45,733 nucleotides of DNA from Thalassotalea sp. G2M2-11 (lineage in GTDB: Bacteria; Pseudomonadota; Gammaproteobacteria; Enterobacterales; Alteromonadaceae), in assembly GCF_017168195.1 (NCBI RefSeq), contig NZ_JADNYL010000007.1:1-45733 (forward strand), written 5' to 3'. Each line of letters begins with the position of its first letter. Position 1 is the first letter of the stretch. Below, piece by piece: positions 25,309-38,588 of this stretch. Below the pieces are notes generated by a model. That model searched no databases and was not told the origin of the DNA. It saw only the letters and a list, made by a program, of their open reading frames with translations. The translations under genes were made by a program, and so were the position numbers.

Positions 25309-25337
25309 TTAACTAATTTAATGTTACAATTAGTTAA
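25309..25337. promoter_or_regulatory. Perfect palindromic operator upstream of marR
   Basis: TTAACTAATT (25309-25318) and AATTAGTTAA (25328-25337) are exact inverted copies with a 9-bp centre, 25 bp before the marR start. The form and position fit an autoregulatory MarR operator. Confidence 0.7.
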
Positions 25338-25361
25338 ATAATCAATACTTGTTATATCGAT

Positions 25362-25856
25362 ATGGAAAAATACGAAGAATTATTAGTTTCAATTCGAAAA
25401 GTGATCCGCGCCATTGATTTACATTCAAAACAATTAAATAAATTGTCTGGCTTAACTGGCCCGCAATTATTGATTTTACAAGAAATCGATAAAACCAAAG
25501 GGGTGACAGCGAGTCAGGTAGCGAAACAAATCAACTTAAGTGCGGCAACGGTCACTAACATTTTAGATCGATTGGAAAGCCGTGGTTTAATTGAACGCGT
25601 GAGAAGCTCAGAAGATAAGCGCCGTGTCAGTTTGTTTCTTACCCAAAAGGGTCAAACGTCGCTGGTTGATGCACCGCGTTTACTACAAGAAAGCTTTATC
25701 AAACAGTTTCGTGAATTAGCTGATTGGGAACAATCATTGTTGCTTTCATCGATGCAACGTATTGCCACTATGATGGATGCCAACGAACTAGATGCCGCCC
25801 CAGTACTAGAGCTTAATGCAATGTACGACGGCACTAGCCAAAATCAGAATAGCTAA
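25362..25856 (+). CDS. MarR-family transcriptional regulator
   Basis: The 164-residue protein is a winged-helix MarR regulator. It has a helical N-terminal dimer region, the recognition region ASQVAKQINLSAATVTNILDRLESRGLIER (about residues 50-79), and the wing with SEDKRRVSLFLTQKG. A perfect palindrome just upstream suggests it represses its own transcription. It is convergent with the betaine/choline-type transporter gene; the stop codons are only 11 bp apart. Related MarR proteins control osmoprotectant or aromatic-compound genes, but the ligand is unknown. A glycine-betaine link through the neighbour is only an inference. Confidence 0.9.
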   Translation: MEKYEELLVSIRKVIRAIDLHSKQLNKLSGLTGPQLLILQEIDKTKGVTASQVAKQINLSAATVTNILDRLESRGLIERVRSSEDKRRVSLFLTQKGQTSLVDAPRLLQESFIKQFRELADWEQSLLLSSMQRIATMMDANELDAAPVLELNAMYDGTSQNQNS

Positions 25857-25873
25857 TACCAAGTTAGCTATTC
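25847..25873. terminator. Perfect 10-bp inverted repeat holding both convergent stop codons
   Basis: GAATAGCTAA (25847-25856) and TTAGCTATTC (25864-25873) surround a 7-nt loop. The marR stop lies in the left arm and the betT stop in the right arm. It may be a bidirectional terminator, though T runs are weak. Confidence 0.6.
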
Positions 25874-27826
25874 TCTTAACAAATGTAAAAAGTGCATGTG
25901 CTTTTGGTATTGATCAATAATATCATTGATCACAGCTGTTTCAGACCAGTCCATAATGTCATAATCTTGTCCACCTTCTAGTAAATGCACCTCGGCACGA
26001 TAGTAACTGTCAGGATCATTATTATCCTCGGGATTAAAATCCGGCTGTAAGTGCCTTTTCTTATGCACTCCATAGATAAAATCATGCTCATCGCCATGAA
26101 ATACTTTCAACTCTATGCCGGTTGGTGTTGCAGTAATTTCAGCATTTATATCGTTTTCTTCATACTGTGCTTTTACTTTGGTAAAGGCTCTTTTAACCCG
26201 AGTATTTAAAAACGAGTCAACACTCTTTTTGGTTGGCGTTGACAGGATATTGCGTAATTTTTCTTGCCAATTATCCGCATCATCATAGTAATTGGTTGGC
26301 ACGGCATTCAATTGTAAGCTGTCGCGTTTAGCAGATTCGATCCGTAATGCTTTGATCAAGCCAAAGCAGGCTACTAATAATACGATTGAAAAGGGGAGTG
26401 CGCTGGCTATAGTCATAGTTTGTAAGGCATCTAATCCGCCCACTAAGCTTAGCACTGCAGCAACTACACCAACACTTATCGCCCAAAATAAGCGTTGCCA
26501 TACGGGAGTATCACTGTTGCCATTCGAGCAAAGCATATCGATGACCATAGCACCAGAGTCACATGAGGTGACAAAGAAGATGACAATCATTATCAGGGAA
26601 AGCCCTGTCAGGGCGGTTGACCATGGAAAATTCTCTAAAAAGACAAATAAGCCAACAGCTGAGTTAGCGTTTATCATAGTGCCTAAATTATCGATACCAA
26701 GCTCTACCGCCTGATAAATGGCGGCATTGCCAAATATTGTCATCCATAACAGGGTAAAAGCCGTTGGCACAACCAATACGCCAAAGACAAATTCGCTAAT
26801 GGTTCTGCCCTTTGAAATACGGGCAATGAATAGCCCAACAAATGGTGCCCAAGCTAACCACCAGCCCCAATAGAATATTGTCCAACCACCGATCCAATCC
26901 TTTTTTTCATAGGCAAATAAGTTGAAGGTGTTTGAGACTATATCTGATAGGTAACCGCCAATGTTCTGTACATAGGCTTTAAGTAAAAACACACTTGGTC
27001 CTAAGATAAAAACAAATGCAAGCAGCGCAATGGCTAGCAGCATATTGATTTCAGATAATATTTTAATGCCTTTATCTAAACCCGTGGCAACAGAAACAGA
27101 TGCTAGCGCAGTGATCACTAGCATGATAATTAATTGATTGCTGTTACTGATATCAACAGAAAATATGTAATTTAGACCCGCATTGACTTGCGAAGCACCT
27201 AAGCCAAGTGAGGTTGCGACACCAAAGACTGTGCCGACTACCGCAAAAATATCGACAATATGGCCAGGCCAGCCATAAATACGATCACCAATAATTGGGT
27301 GAAGTGCTGATCTTAAGGTCAGCGGTAACTCATGACGATAACAGAAGTACGCCAAGATCAATGCAACAATGGCGTATATTGCCCAGGCATGTAATCCCCA
27401 ATGAAAAAACGTAATTTTCATGGCTTCTTTAATGGCTTCAAGTGAGCCTTTATCTGCCGTAGGGGGGGATAAATAATGCATCATGGGCTCTGCTACCCCG
27501 AAAAACATTAAACCAATACCCATGCCAGCAGCAAATAACATGGATATCCAAGTCGATAATTTATATTCGGGGGTTGCGTGATCCGGTCCTAGTTTGATTG
27601 AGCCAAATCTCGACATACTTAAGTAAATAACAAAACCAAGAATGATCCCCACGGTTAGCACATAAAACCAGCTGGCATTAGTGGTAATATTGGATTGAAC
27701 TTTTGAAAAAATCTCATTAATAGTTTGAGGAAAAAAAACAGCAAACACTAATAGTGAGGCGATTATTATCGTTGACGTTAAAAATACATAAGGGTTAATT
27801 TTGGAATTCATTTTGTTCATTATCAT
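25868..27826 (-). CDS. betT: BCCT-family choline/betaine transporter, BetT-like
   Basis: The 652-residue protein has the 12 transmembrane helices of BCCT transporters, with the glycine-rich segment GMGIGLMFFGVAEP (about 100-113), the HWGLHAWAIYA helix and the conserved tryptophan segment GGWTIFYWGWWLAWAPFVG. A hydrophilic C-terminal domain of about 150 residues (from about 500) is typical of BetT-type members, where it senses osmotic stress. It would take up choline or a related osmolyte with H+ or Na+, which suits a marine bacterium. Starts at 27826, 27820 and 27811 are all possible; none has a strong ribosome-binding site. No betAB genes are nearby, so the exact substrate is open. Confidence 0.9.
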   Translation of the reverse strand: MIMNKMNSKINPYVFLTSTIIIASLLVFAVFFPQTINEIFSKVQSNITTNASWFYVLTVGIILGFVIYLSMSRFGSIKLGPDHATPEYKLSTWISMLFAAGMGIGLMFFGVAEPMMHYLSPPTADKGSLEAIKEAMKITFFHWGLHAWAIYAIVALILAYFCYRHELPLTLRSALHPIIGDRIYGWPGHIVDIFAVVGTVFGVATSLGLGASQVNAGLNYIFSVDISNSNQLIIMLVITALASVSVATGLDKGIKILSEINMLLAIALLAFVFILGPSVFLLKAYVQNIGGYLSDIVSNTFNLFAYEKKDWIGGWTIFYWGWWLAWAPFVGLFIARISKGRTISEFVFGVLVVPTAFTLLWMTIFGNAAIYQAVELGIDNLGTMINANSAVGLFVFLENFPWSTALTGLSLIMIVIFFVTSCDSGAMVIDMLCSNGNSDTPVWQRLFWAISVGVVAAVLSLVGGLDALQTMTIASALPFSIVLLVACFGLIKALRIESAKRDSLQLNAVPTNYYDDADNWQEKLRNILSTPTKKSVDSFLNTRVKRAFTKVKAQYEENDINAEITATPTGIELKVFHGDEHDFIYGVHKKRHLQPDFNPEDNNDPDSYYRAEVHLLEGGQDYDIMDWSETAVINDIIDQYQKHMHFLHLLRE

Positions 27827-28230
27827 TTATACGTCAAAACATTAGAGTTCATCATATTATATAAGTAGATTGCCGAGTAAATAAAGGATTTATCATATAT
27901 TCTCTAGGTTTAAATGCTTTTTAATGACAGTTTAACTATTTCAGTACGTAGTAATTTTATCCGTTTAATTTGCGTACTTGCTAAAAGTAAAATGTAATAT
28001 TGAGGTTTGAACCGTGTTAGCGGATATAAGCGAAGCTGAACTGATGTCGATGATATAGTTGCTTACTATGCTGGTATGTACAGTTGAAAGCTATAGTTTA
28101 AAGTAGCTATTTCACCGTATTAAATAGACGAATCTGGGGGGGTAACTTAGTGGATAACAGGAGAGACTTAGATAAATTAACACCGCTTAATGCTTGTTAG
28201 ATTAAACGGTGTCAATTAAGACGTTAGGCG
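27827..28230. other. 404-bp intergenic region without a gene
   Basis: This A+T-rich gap holds the upstream region of betT and the downstream region of the leucine-type dehydrogenase gene, both minus-strand. I see no ORF with a ribosome-binding site and no RNA gene; one inverted repeat at its right end is listed separately. Confidence 0.6.
28175..28217 (-). terminator. Hairpin downstream of the leucine-type dehydrogenase gene
   Basis: AATTAACACCGCTTAAT (28175-28191) and ATTAAACGGTGTCAATT (28201-28217) pair at 15 of 17 positions around a 9-nt loop, 14 bp past the stop codon. The T run is short, so termination is a guess. Confidence 0.55.
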
Positions 28231-29274
28231 TTACTTGCCGCCTTTAGCAATGATTTCTCTTGCCATTTCGTCAGCCACTAAACCTGTCGGTTTATCTTGC
28301 TCAGCGGCTTTTTCAAATACTGTCATTAATGTGTCATATATTTTCTCAACCAAACGGGTTGCTTCTTCTGCGCAATACGGTTCAGGGTAGATTTCTAATG
28401 AAACATTAATAATACCACCGGCATTAATGACATAATCAGGCACATACAAAATACCTTGATCTTTTAAAATTTGATCATGTTTTGCTTGTGCTAGTTGGTT
28501 GTTTGCACAACCTGCGACAATCGATGCTTTTAATTGCGGGATAGTGTCGTCGTTAATAGATGCACCAAGGGCACAAGGAGAATAGACATCAACATCTTGT
28601 GAGTATATTTCGTCAAGACCAACAACCTTGGCATTGAACTCAGCAGCTGCTTTATTTAATGCCTCTTGGTTGATGTCCGTTACGATCAGCTCCGCACCGG
28701 CTGCATGAAGTTTTTCACATAGGTTATAGCCCACACTACCTAAGCCTTGTACTGCAACTTTAACACCTGCTAGATCATCTTTACCTAGTTTAAATTTAAC
28801 CGCGGCTTTGATACCCAAAAACGTACCTAAAGCAGTAAATGGGGCTGGGTTACCACTTTTACCGTCTAAACCTGCGACATAGTCTGTCACTTGATTTACG
28901 ATTGCCATATCACCAGTGGTAATATTGACATCTTCAGCAGTGTAATATCGACCATTTGCATTATTGACCGCTTGACCAAATGCTTTAAAAAGCTCTTCTG
29001 ATTTAATTAACTCAGGGTTACCGATAATTACGGCTTTCCCGCCACCAAGTTTTAAGCCCGCCATGGCATTTTTATATGTCATACCACGTGATAAACGTAA
29101 CACATCTGTGATTGCCGCTTCATCGTTAGCATAATCCCAGAAACGACAACCGCCAGCAGCAGGCCCAAGTGCCGTACTGTGTATTGCGATAATTGCTTTT
29201 AACCCTGTTTTTGCGTCACTGCAAAACATAACTTGTTCATGATCGTCAAAATCTACTAAATCGAAAAATGCCAC
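28231..29274 (-). CDS. Leucine dehydrogenase-type amino-acid dehydrogenase
   Basis: The 347-residue protein belongs to the Glu/Leu/Phe/Val dehydrogenase superfamily and has the leucine-dehydrogenase length. The catalytic lysine lies in GLKLGGGKAVI (about 74-84), with GPAAGGCRFW before it. The Rossmann motif VAVQGLGSVGYNL (about 175-187) binds NAD. YVPDYVINAGGIINVS closes the fold. It reversibly deaminates branched-chain amino acids to 2-oxo acids, feeding leucine/valine catabolism. The start is GTG 29274 with GGAG nine bases upstream. Confidence 0.93.
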   Translation of the reverse strand: MAFFDLVDFDDHEQVMFCSDAKTGLKAIIAIHSTALGPAAGGCRFWDYANDEAAITDVLRLSRGMTYKNAMAGLKLGGGKAVIIGNPELIKSEELFKAFGQAVNNANGRYYTAEDVNITTGDMAIVNQVTDYVAGLDGKSGNPAPFTALGTFLGIKAAVKFKLGKDDLAGVKVAVQGLGSVGYNLCEKLHAAGAELIVTDINQEALNKAAAEFNAKVVGLDEIYSQDVDVYSPCALGASINDDTIPQLKASIVAGCANNQLAQAKHDQILKDQGILYVPDYVINAGGIINVSLEIYPEPYCAEEATRLVEKIYDTLMTVFEKAAEQDKPTGLVADEMAREIIAKGGK

Positions 29275-29535
29275 TGTTTAATCTCCGTGGTTAGATTAGT
29301 ACAAAAATGTAGTAATAGCTGTAATATTTCTTGCTGCGCACAATACCATTAAGAATAGGGGATAGCTAGCAAGTCAGACAAAATAATGATGGAATTTGAT
29401 CTGCATTTTGTTTCTAAAAATATACACTTGCCAAAGTGCTACTGGACATGATTAATCCTTGTTTAAATTCAATAACTTTTATAGCCTATGACACTCCTAG
29501 TAGTCGCTAATTAAAGCAGAAGGAAAATAATAACA

Positions 29536-29937
29536 ATGACTAAAGATGTTGAAATGTCTGAGCAAGAACAGCAGCATTGGCTAAAAATGCAATGCCAAGC
29601 TGCGACAAAGTTTCTTGCCAGTAAAGGTATGATCACCAAAAGCATAAATAAAGATGACGGCCGTTACCTCGTGCCACTCATTTCAGTTTGGAATTTTACC
29701 TTAGAAGATGAATCATCTGTTTGGGTGATCACCGGTGATGCGCCGAGTGATTTTGCAGACAGTAACATTGCCAATGATGCGCGTGAAGTTGTGCGGCATT
29801 TTTCGTTAAAGTGGCAGATGCAGGCAGATAAACTCTTGACCTCAAACAACCAATCACAAACAGAGTTTGCTGAGTATTTAATTAATCGTGCGGAAAGTCT
29901 GTATGATTTGTTCAGTAAAGATAAAATTTGGCAGTAA
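29536..29937 (+). CDS. Small conserved protein, probably DUF4826 family
   Basis: The 133-residue soluble protein has no signal or membrane segment. Its layout (acidic helical start, SINKDDGRYLVPLISVWNF, VWVITGDAPSDF, then helices with REVVRHFSLKWQMQA) matches what I recall of the DUF4826 proteins of Shewanella and relatives. No function is known. The ATG at 29536 follows AGAAGGAAAAT. It is divergent from the leucine-type dehydrogenase gene and convergent with the next gene. Confidence 0.75.
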   Translation: MTKDVEMSEQEQQHWLKMQCQAATKFLASKGMITKSINKDDGRYLVPLISVWNFTLEDESSVWVITGDAPSDFADSNIANDAREVVRHFSLKWQMQADKLLTSNNQSQTEFAEYLINRAESLYDLFSKDKIWQ

Positions 29938-29963
29938 ATGTTGTGCTACTACCTTACTTATAA

Positions 29964-30425
29964 TTAATGAGTGAGGTAGTAATTAGCTTGTTTAATTTGT
30001 TCAACAGCGCACACCATGCGCTGCCTTGGCATTCCTGCTTCCATAAATACCGCACCAGCGCTAGTGAAATTGAATTTTCTAAAGTAGTTCACTGACTCTA
30101 ACGGACTGTAGATAAAGACTTCATCTAGGTTTAGATCTTTTGCAATCGCTAATAAACCTTTCATGACGATTTGGTCGACATTTTTTTTTCGATAAGACAT
30201 TAATACCGCAATACGTGATATTTCACCCGTCGATAAAATGCGGCCTGTCGCAACAGGCTCTTGCGAGACATCATCACACACTAACATATGGTAGGCGTGA
30301 CGATCTTTTTTATCAAACTCAATTCTTTTGGGAATACGCCGTTCACAGACAAAGACTTTTTCTCTGACATTCCTCAGCAAGGGAGCTGCTTGCTCCCATT
30401 GAACCTGACAAATACTAAATGACAT
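29964..30425 (-). CDS. GNAT-family N-acetyltransferase, ElaA-like
   Basis: The 153-residue protein shows a GNAT fold resembling ElaA. It has VREKVFVCERRIPKRIEFD at the N-terminus, PVATGRILSTGEISRIAVL (strands 3-4) and VNYFRKFNFTSAGAVFMEAGMPRQRM at the end. The usual acetyl-CoA loop (Q/R-x-x-G-x-G/A) is replaced by YRKKNVDQ, so catalysis is uncertain. It begins four bases after the roxA stop and is probably co-transcribed with roxA. Confidence 0.82.
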   Translation of the reverse strand: MSFSICQVQWEQAAPLLRNVREKVFVCERRIPKRIEFDKKDRHAYHMLVCDDVSQEPVATGRILSTGEISRIAVLMSYRKKNVDQIVMKGLLAIAKDLNLDEVFIYSPLESVNYFRKFNFTSAGAVFMEAGMPRQRMVCAVEQIKQANYYLTH

Positions 30426-30429
30426 TTAA

Positions 30430-31581
30430 TTAATCTATATACCAGTAACCCTTATTTAAAACTGTAGTTAACAATTGGTTATTTTTCAAACAACCCATGA
30501 AACTTTTTGCTTGCTCCATTGTCAAAGGCTGACTACTCGCTAAAATTTTTCCTAATTCAAGCGTTTCTTCTTCAAGTTGAAAAACATCACCATTGATGAA
30601 TAAGTTGCTGCTAGGTGTATGGCTGATCAATGATTTTATGCCAGAAACAGGCAAAAACTCGATACTGTTATCTTCTGTAAACCCTTTTACTTGTTCGTTT
30701 GTAAAAGGCTCCATCGGGATCAACAGTTCTAAGGTATGATGACTTTGAGTTAAGTATTGGCCAATAAATAATGGGAAAAATGTTGAGTCATTTACTTCAT
30801 TGAGCATAAAGTCCGTTAAGCTTTTGACATCATCGTTAGAGAGAATTTCTGGCTCAGCAGTGACTTGCCGGTTTTTATCAGCAAAGCGAAATTCGCCTCG
30901 GTTGTTATCAATCAGTTTATCAGCAAAAGCTGACCATAAATCCTGACTAGAAGGCGCTTGAAAACCAATGGAAAAGTTCAACGCATTTTCAAGGGCAACA
31001 CCTTTATGAGGGTGATTAGGTGGAATATAAAGTAGATCACCAGCTTCGGTCACTTCATCTATGACGGGAGTAAAATCACTGACTTGTTTGAGATCGGGGT
31101 GCGGCAGTAACGTCTCTAATGAGCTATCAGGTAAACCTACTTGCCATCTACGTTTGCCTTCCCCTTGAATGATGAAAACATCATATTGATCGAGATGTGC
31201 ACCAACGCCACCATTGGGGGTTGAAAAACTTACCATGACATCATCTACACGCCAGCGAGGAATAAAATTGACTAATGAAATTAACTGATCGGTTTCACGA
31301 GACCAGTTATTCACTGCCTGCACTAATAACGTCCAGTTTTGCTCGCCAAATTGTTCAAAATCGTCAAAAGGGCCATGCGAAACTTGCCACTTATTATCGG
31401 GTTGTTTTGAGATGATACGAGATTCAATTTCTTGCTCCATGGCTAAACCGGCTAATTCATTGGCATCAATAGATCCTTGAAAGCCAGGTAAGGCATTTTT
31501 GATCAACAAAGGCTTTTTTTGCCAATACTCTTTTAAGAACAATTCTGGGGTAAGATCGCCCCAATTAATTTCATTAGTCAT
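30430..31581 (-). CDS. roxA: Ribosomal protein uL16 arginine 3-hydroxylase RoxA (YcfD)
   Basis: The 383-residue protein is a cupin-like JmjC-type 2-oxoglutarate/Fe(II) oxygenase of the YcfD family, which hydroxylates an arginine of ribosomal protein uL16. The N-terminus has FLKEYWQKKPLLIKNALPGF. The iron motif is HLDQYDVF (about 132-139), with the distal histidine in HPHKGVALENALNFSIGF. The C-terminal half is the winged-helix-like region of the family. It lies downstream of purB with a terminator between, and is probably co-transcribed with the GNAT gene. Confidence 0.93.
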   Translation of the reverse strand: MTNEINWGDLTPELFLKEYWQKKPLLIKNALPGFQGSIDANELAGLAMEQEIESRIISKQPDNKWQVSHGPFDDFEQFGEQNWTLLVQAVNNWSRETDQLISLVNFIPRWRVDDVMVSFSTPNGGVGAHLDQYDVFIIQGEGKRRWQVGLPDSSLETLLPHPDLKQVSDFTPVIDEVTEAGDLLYIPPNHPHKGVALENALNFSIGFQAPSSQDLWSAFADKLIDNNRGEFRFADKNRQVTAEPEILSNDDVKSLTDFMLNEVNDSTFFPLFIGQYLTQSHHTLELLIPMEPFTNEQVKGFTEDNSIEFLPVSGIKSLISHTPSSNLFINGDVFQLEEETLELGKILASSQPLTMEQAKSFMGCLKNNQLLTTVLNKGYWYID

Positions 31582-31620
31582 GTGTTATTCCAATGTCTAC
31601 TCATATTAATCGCAGAAATT

Positions 31621-31646
31621 AAAAAGGAACCCAAAGGTTCCTTTTT
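31621..31646 (-). terminator. Terminator downstream of purB
   Basis: AAAAAGGAACC and GGTTCCTTTTT form an 11-bp stem with a 4-nt loop and a T run on each strand, 23 bp past the purB stop. Confidence 0.85.
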
Positions 31647-31668
31647 ATTTATTAGACTCAATCAGTGA

Positions 31669-33048
<1,380 letters not shown>

Positions 33049-33097
33049 CTAATTGAGTTAACTTACAAATTGTTTAATAAAAATTGTTTCTTCCACG

Positions 33098-33721
33098 TTA
33101 AATCTGCTTGAGCAACTGCTCAGCACAGGCAACAATTTTTGCACGTGAAAATAAAATATTACGTCTTTTACCACCAACTTGACGCCACAATACTGCAGAA
33201 CGAATGCCTGCCAATAATAAGGCGCGAATTTTATGTTGGTTAATTGATTGTTTCAGTATTTCAGGGTTACCCGCTACTTGTATTGGTGTGCCTAAAGGGC
33301 TGATAACATCACTGTAAATACTGGCTAAACTGGCGTTTAACGTATCGCTGTTAATATCATAGTGCGCCAATTGACGTTGACTTTGTTCAATACGTTCGCC
33401 TAATTCGTTGAGCTTTTTGGTTTTTTTCGTTAGTTGCCGCTCTAAGCTTAATAAGCTCACCACATATCGAGTGATTTCTGGATCTTTTGCTTTTGCTTTA
33501 TTGCCTAAATGAGTAATTAACGTTTGTAAGCCAATACGAAGATTAGCGATATCTCCACCGTATACTTCTAAGGTATTTTGCGGGGAGGTGATCATGATAC
33601 TATTGAGTAAGCAGACATATTCTTCATCGTTTGATTGTCCTTTGCGTGCCAGCTTCTGTACTAGCTCTGCTACTTGGCAAACTGCTGCTAATGTGATCGT
33701 TTGTTCATCAAGTTGATGCAT
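33098..33721 (-). CDS. hflD: HflD (YcfC) lysogenization-regulator homologue
   Basis: The 207-residue mainly helical protein matches HflD. It has an N-terminal QTITLAAVCQVAELVQKLARKG, a central LLSLERQLTKK and a C-terminal QHKIRALLLAGIRSAVLWRQVGG. E. coli HflD binds lambda CII at the inner membrane; its role in the cell is poorly known. It lies between mnmA and purB, the standard gammaproteobacterial order, with 24 and 58 bp gaps, so it is likely in one operon. Confidence 0.95.
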   Translation of the reverse strand: MHQLDEQTITLAAVCQVAELVQKLARKGQSNDEEYVCLLNSIMITSPQNTLEVYGGDIANLRIGLQTLITHLGNKAKAKDPEITRYVVSLLSLERQLTKKTKKLNELGERIEQSQRQLAHYDINSDTLNASLASIYSDVISPLGTPIQVAGNPEILKQSINQHKIRALLLAGIRSAVLWRQVGGKRRNILFSRAKIVACAEQLLKQI

Positions 33722-33745
33722 ATAAAAAGATAACCTTTAAAAGAT

Positions 33746-34876
33746 TTAACGAATTAACGTGTTAATAATGCCGCCACCTAGGCAAACATCATCTTGATAA
33801 AATACTACCGATTGTCCTGGTGTCACTGAGCTTTGCTGCTCATCAAACATAACGGTAAATGCTTCAGGGTTGTTACTGTCAGGTGTTAGTGTGCATTTGA
33901 CATCCTGCTGACGGTAACGTGTTTTTACCGTGCAAGTGATTGCAGCGGTTAATGGTGTTCTATTCACTAAATGTAATTGGTTACCGTATAAACCTTTGGA
34001 AAACAGCCGAGGGTGGTCATGGCCTTGGCCTACAATTAATACATTGCGCTCTAAATCTTTATCTACCACATACCAAGGCGCTTCACCCGCATTGGCTAAA
34101 CCGCCAATGCGTAAGCCTTTTCGTTGGCCTAAGGTGTGATACATTAAACCATCATGCTCACCGATCACTTCACCTTCTGCCGATTCAATTTTACCTGGTT
34201 GCGCGGGTAAATATTGCTGTAGAAAATCTTTAAATTTCCGTTCACCAATAAAACAAATGCCTGTGCTGTCTTTTTTATTCGCTGTGACTAAGTCAGCTTG
34301 TTCTGCAATGGCTCTTACTTGTGGCTTTTCGATATGACCGACTGGGAATAGGGTTCTACCAACTTGTTCGTGGCTGAGGGTATAAAGAAAATAGCTTTGA
34401 TCTTTATTATTATCTAAACCACGCAACATCACCCATTTGCCATCACGAAATTCGCGTTGCACATAATGACCTGTCGCAATATAGTCAGCACCCAAATCTT
34501 CACATGCAAATTCTAAAAATGCCTTAAATTTAATTTCTTTATTGCACATGATGTCTGGGTTAGGGGTACGTCCTGCTTTGTATTCGGCAAGAAAATATTC
34601 AAATACGTTATCCCAGTATTCTGTCGCAAAATTAATGGTGTGTAATTTAATGCCTAATTTCTGGCACACTTGTTCCGCGTCTTTTAAATCTTCAGCGGCG
34701 GCACAATATTCATCGGTGTCATCCTCTTCCCAGTTTTTCATAAACAGGCCTTCCACTTGGTAGCCTTGTTCGATTAACAAGTGGGCGGAAACAGAAGAGT
34801 CAACACCGCCAGACATACCAACAATTACTTTGGTGTCTTCAGGGGCTTTTACTACTAATTGCTCGTTTGATGACAT
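33746..34876 (-). CDS. mnmA: tRNA-specific 2-thiouridylase MnmA
   Basis: The 376-residue enzyme makes 2-thiouridine at position 34 of Lys, Glu and Gln tRNAs with ATP and sulfur relayed by the Tus proteins. It has the PP-loop [16 protein letters not shown] (about 18-33), [19 protein letters not shown] with the catalytic cysteine, GHY and the second catalytic cysteine in STGICFIG. The C-terminal barrel ends with PGQSVVFY. It is immediately upstream of hflD. Confidence 0.98.
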   Translation of the reverse strand: MSSNEQLVVKAPEDTKVIVGMSGGVDSSVSAHLLIEQGYQVEGLFMKNWEEDDTDEYCAAAEDLKDAEQVCQKLGIKLHTINFATEYWDNVFEYFLAEYKAGRTPNPDIMCNKEIKFKAFLEFACEDLGADYIATGHYVQREFRDGKWVMLRGLDNNKDQSYFLYTLSHEQVGRTLFPVGHIEKPQVRAIAEQADLVTANKKDSTGICFIGERKFKDFLQQYLPAQPGKIESAEGEVIGEHDGLMYHTLGQRKGLRIGGLANAGEAPWYVVDKDLERNVLIVGQGHDHPRLFSKGLYGNQLHLVNRTPLTAAITCTVKTRYRQQDVKCTLTPDSNNPEAFTVMFDEQQSSVTPGQSVVFYQDDVCLGGGIINTLIR

Positions 34877-34955
34877 TTAACTAAATTCAGGTCTTGATAA
34901 AAAGGCGCAAAATTATAGCACGGTGTTTTAGTGGGATATAGTGTTAGATGTGACT

Positions 34956-35429
34956 TTAAAGGTTAGATTTTAGTAAACGGATGTCGATTTTTTGTCCGTT
35001 AAGGTAATCTTCAATACAGTTAAGCACCATAGGGCTTCGTAATTGTGCCTGTTTGTCGTGAATTTGTTCAAGTGTTAACCAGTGTGTTGCAATAATTTCT
35101 TCATCTTGTGGGGCGGTATCAGCAATAGCATCCAGTTCTATCACAAAACAAAAACGTAAGAAGTATAAGCTAAGTTCTGGACGGTGAAAGTAGTAAATAC
35201 CGCTACAGTAGTTGGGGGTAAGATCAAGCCCTGTTTCTTCATATAATTCGCGTTTGGCTGCGTCGATCAGGTTTTCGTTTGCTTCAAGATGGCCAGCCGG
35301 TTGATTATACACTTGTTGGTTATTTTCTAATTCTTCGACCAAGAGAAACTTTCCTTGGCAATGCACGACAACAGCTACTGTGGTATTGGGTTTAAATTGT
35401 TGCTCACCGTGGTGGTTATTGGTTGTCAT
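34956..35429 (-). CDS. nudJ: Nudix hydrolase NudJ
   Basis: The 157-residue protein has a complete Nudix box: [20 protein letters not shown] plus TGL (G-x5-E-x7-REUxEExGU). NudJ of E. coli hydrolyses HMP-pyrophosphate and nucleoside tri- and diphosphates. Its start overlaps the end of rluE by 14 bp, showing translational coupling, and mnmA follows, the usual order. Confidence 0.92.
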   Translation of the reverse strand: MTTNNHHGEQQFKPNTTVAVVVHCQGKFLLVEELENNQQVYNQPAGHLEANENLIDAAKRELYEETGLDLTPNYCSGIYYFHRPELSLYFLRFCFVIELDAIADTAPQDEEIIATHWLTLEQIHDKQAQLRSPMVLNCIEDYLNGQKIDIRLLKSNL

Positions 35430-36039
35430 CAGTTATCTCTTTGTAGTCGCCATTATCAATACCGTTTATGGTATATTTGCCTATACTATAACGGATTAAT
35501 CTTAGGGTAGGAAAGCCAATATGGGCTGTCATACGCCTGACTTGACGGTTTCTGCCTTCGGTGATGCTGATACTTAGCCAAGTTGTTGGAATGTTAGCGC
35601 GTTCTCTAATGGGTGGGGTGCGTGCCCAAACATTAGGTGTTTGTATCTGTTTTACTTTAGCGGGTTTAGTTAAGCCGTCTTTGAGAGTGACACCTTTGCG
35701 TAGCTTGTTTAAATCGTCTTCGTTAGGAGCTCCTTCTACTTGTACCCAGTAGGTTTTTGCAGTTTTTTTCTTTGGATTCGCTAATTCATGCTGTAATGCC
35801 CCATCATTGGTAAGTAGTAATAAGCCTTCGCTATCTTTGTCTAATCGCCCCGCAGCATAAATCTCTTTGATTGGAATATAATCTTTCAAGGTTTGACGAT
35901 TTTCATCATCAGTGAATTGACTTAAGACATCATAAGGTTTGTTAAATAGCACGATCTTTCGGTCTTTTACTACTGGTCGTACCTTTTGTTTGCGATGTGC
36001 TTGGTGTCTTATTGTGCCTTTGTTACGTTGAAATGCCAC
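35416..36039 (-). CDS. rluE: 23S rRNA pseudouridine2457 synthase RluE
   Basis: The 207-residue protein is an RsuA/RluE-type pseudouridine synthase that modifies U2457 of 23S rRNA. It has the lead-in [14 protein letters not shown], the catalytic-aspartate motif [19 protein letters not shown] (about 76-94) and [21 protein letters not shown]. It lacks an S4 domain, as RluE does. It is divergent from icd, as in E. coli. Confidence 0.95.
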   Translation of the reverse strand: MAFQRNKGTIRHQAHRKQKVRPVVKDRKIVLFNKPYDVLSQFTDDENRQTLKDYIPIKEIYAAGRLDKDSEGLLLLTNDGALQHELANPKKKTAKTYWVQVEGAPNEDDLNKLRKGVTLKDGLTKPAKVKQIQTPNVWARTPPIRERANIPTTWLSISITEGRNRQVRRMTAHIGFPTLRLIRYSIGKYTINGIDNGDYKEITDDNQ

Positions 36040-36209
36040 AGAGTATTACCAAAATTTTGCTTAATGAGTTTTTATCTTGCCTATTTTAATGTGCTTTGAA
36101 TTCCTATACTATGCGCGCGCTAATATTTTTTTAAATAAAGTGAATAATGTCCCATATTTGGTGGTTTAATTTTCATTTTATTGCATACTCGCTGATTAAA
36201 GTAGGATAA

Positions 36210-38444
<2,235 letters not shown>

Positions 38445-38470
38445 TTTAGACTCAAAATAGAATACTAAGA

Positions 38471-38497
38471 GGCCATGCAGCAATGCATGGCCTTTTT
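38471..38497 (+). terminator. Rho-independent terminator of icd
   Basis: GGCCATGCA and TGCATGGCC form a 9-bp stem with a GCAA tetraloop, followed by six Ts. Confidence 0.92.
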
Positions 38498-38588
38498 TAT
38501 TGAAACGAAAAAACTAGGATAGCTCAAACATAGTGCTGTTATTATGTGAAATACAACATGCACTCATAGCATTTCTTTAATCTTTATC

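Noticed and set aside
28223-28229. GTTAGGC beside a hairpin downstream of the leucine-type dehydrogenase gene, as a stray attC
   Set aside because: There is no TAAC partner with correct spacing and the repeat is better explained as the 3' hairpin of the dehydrogenase gene.
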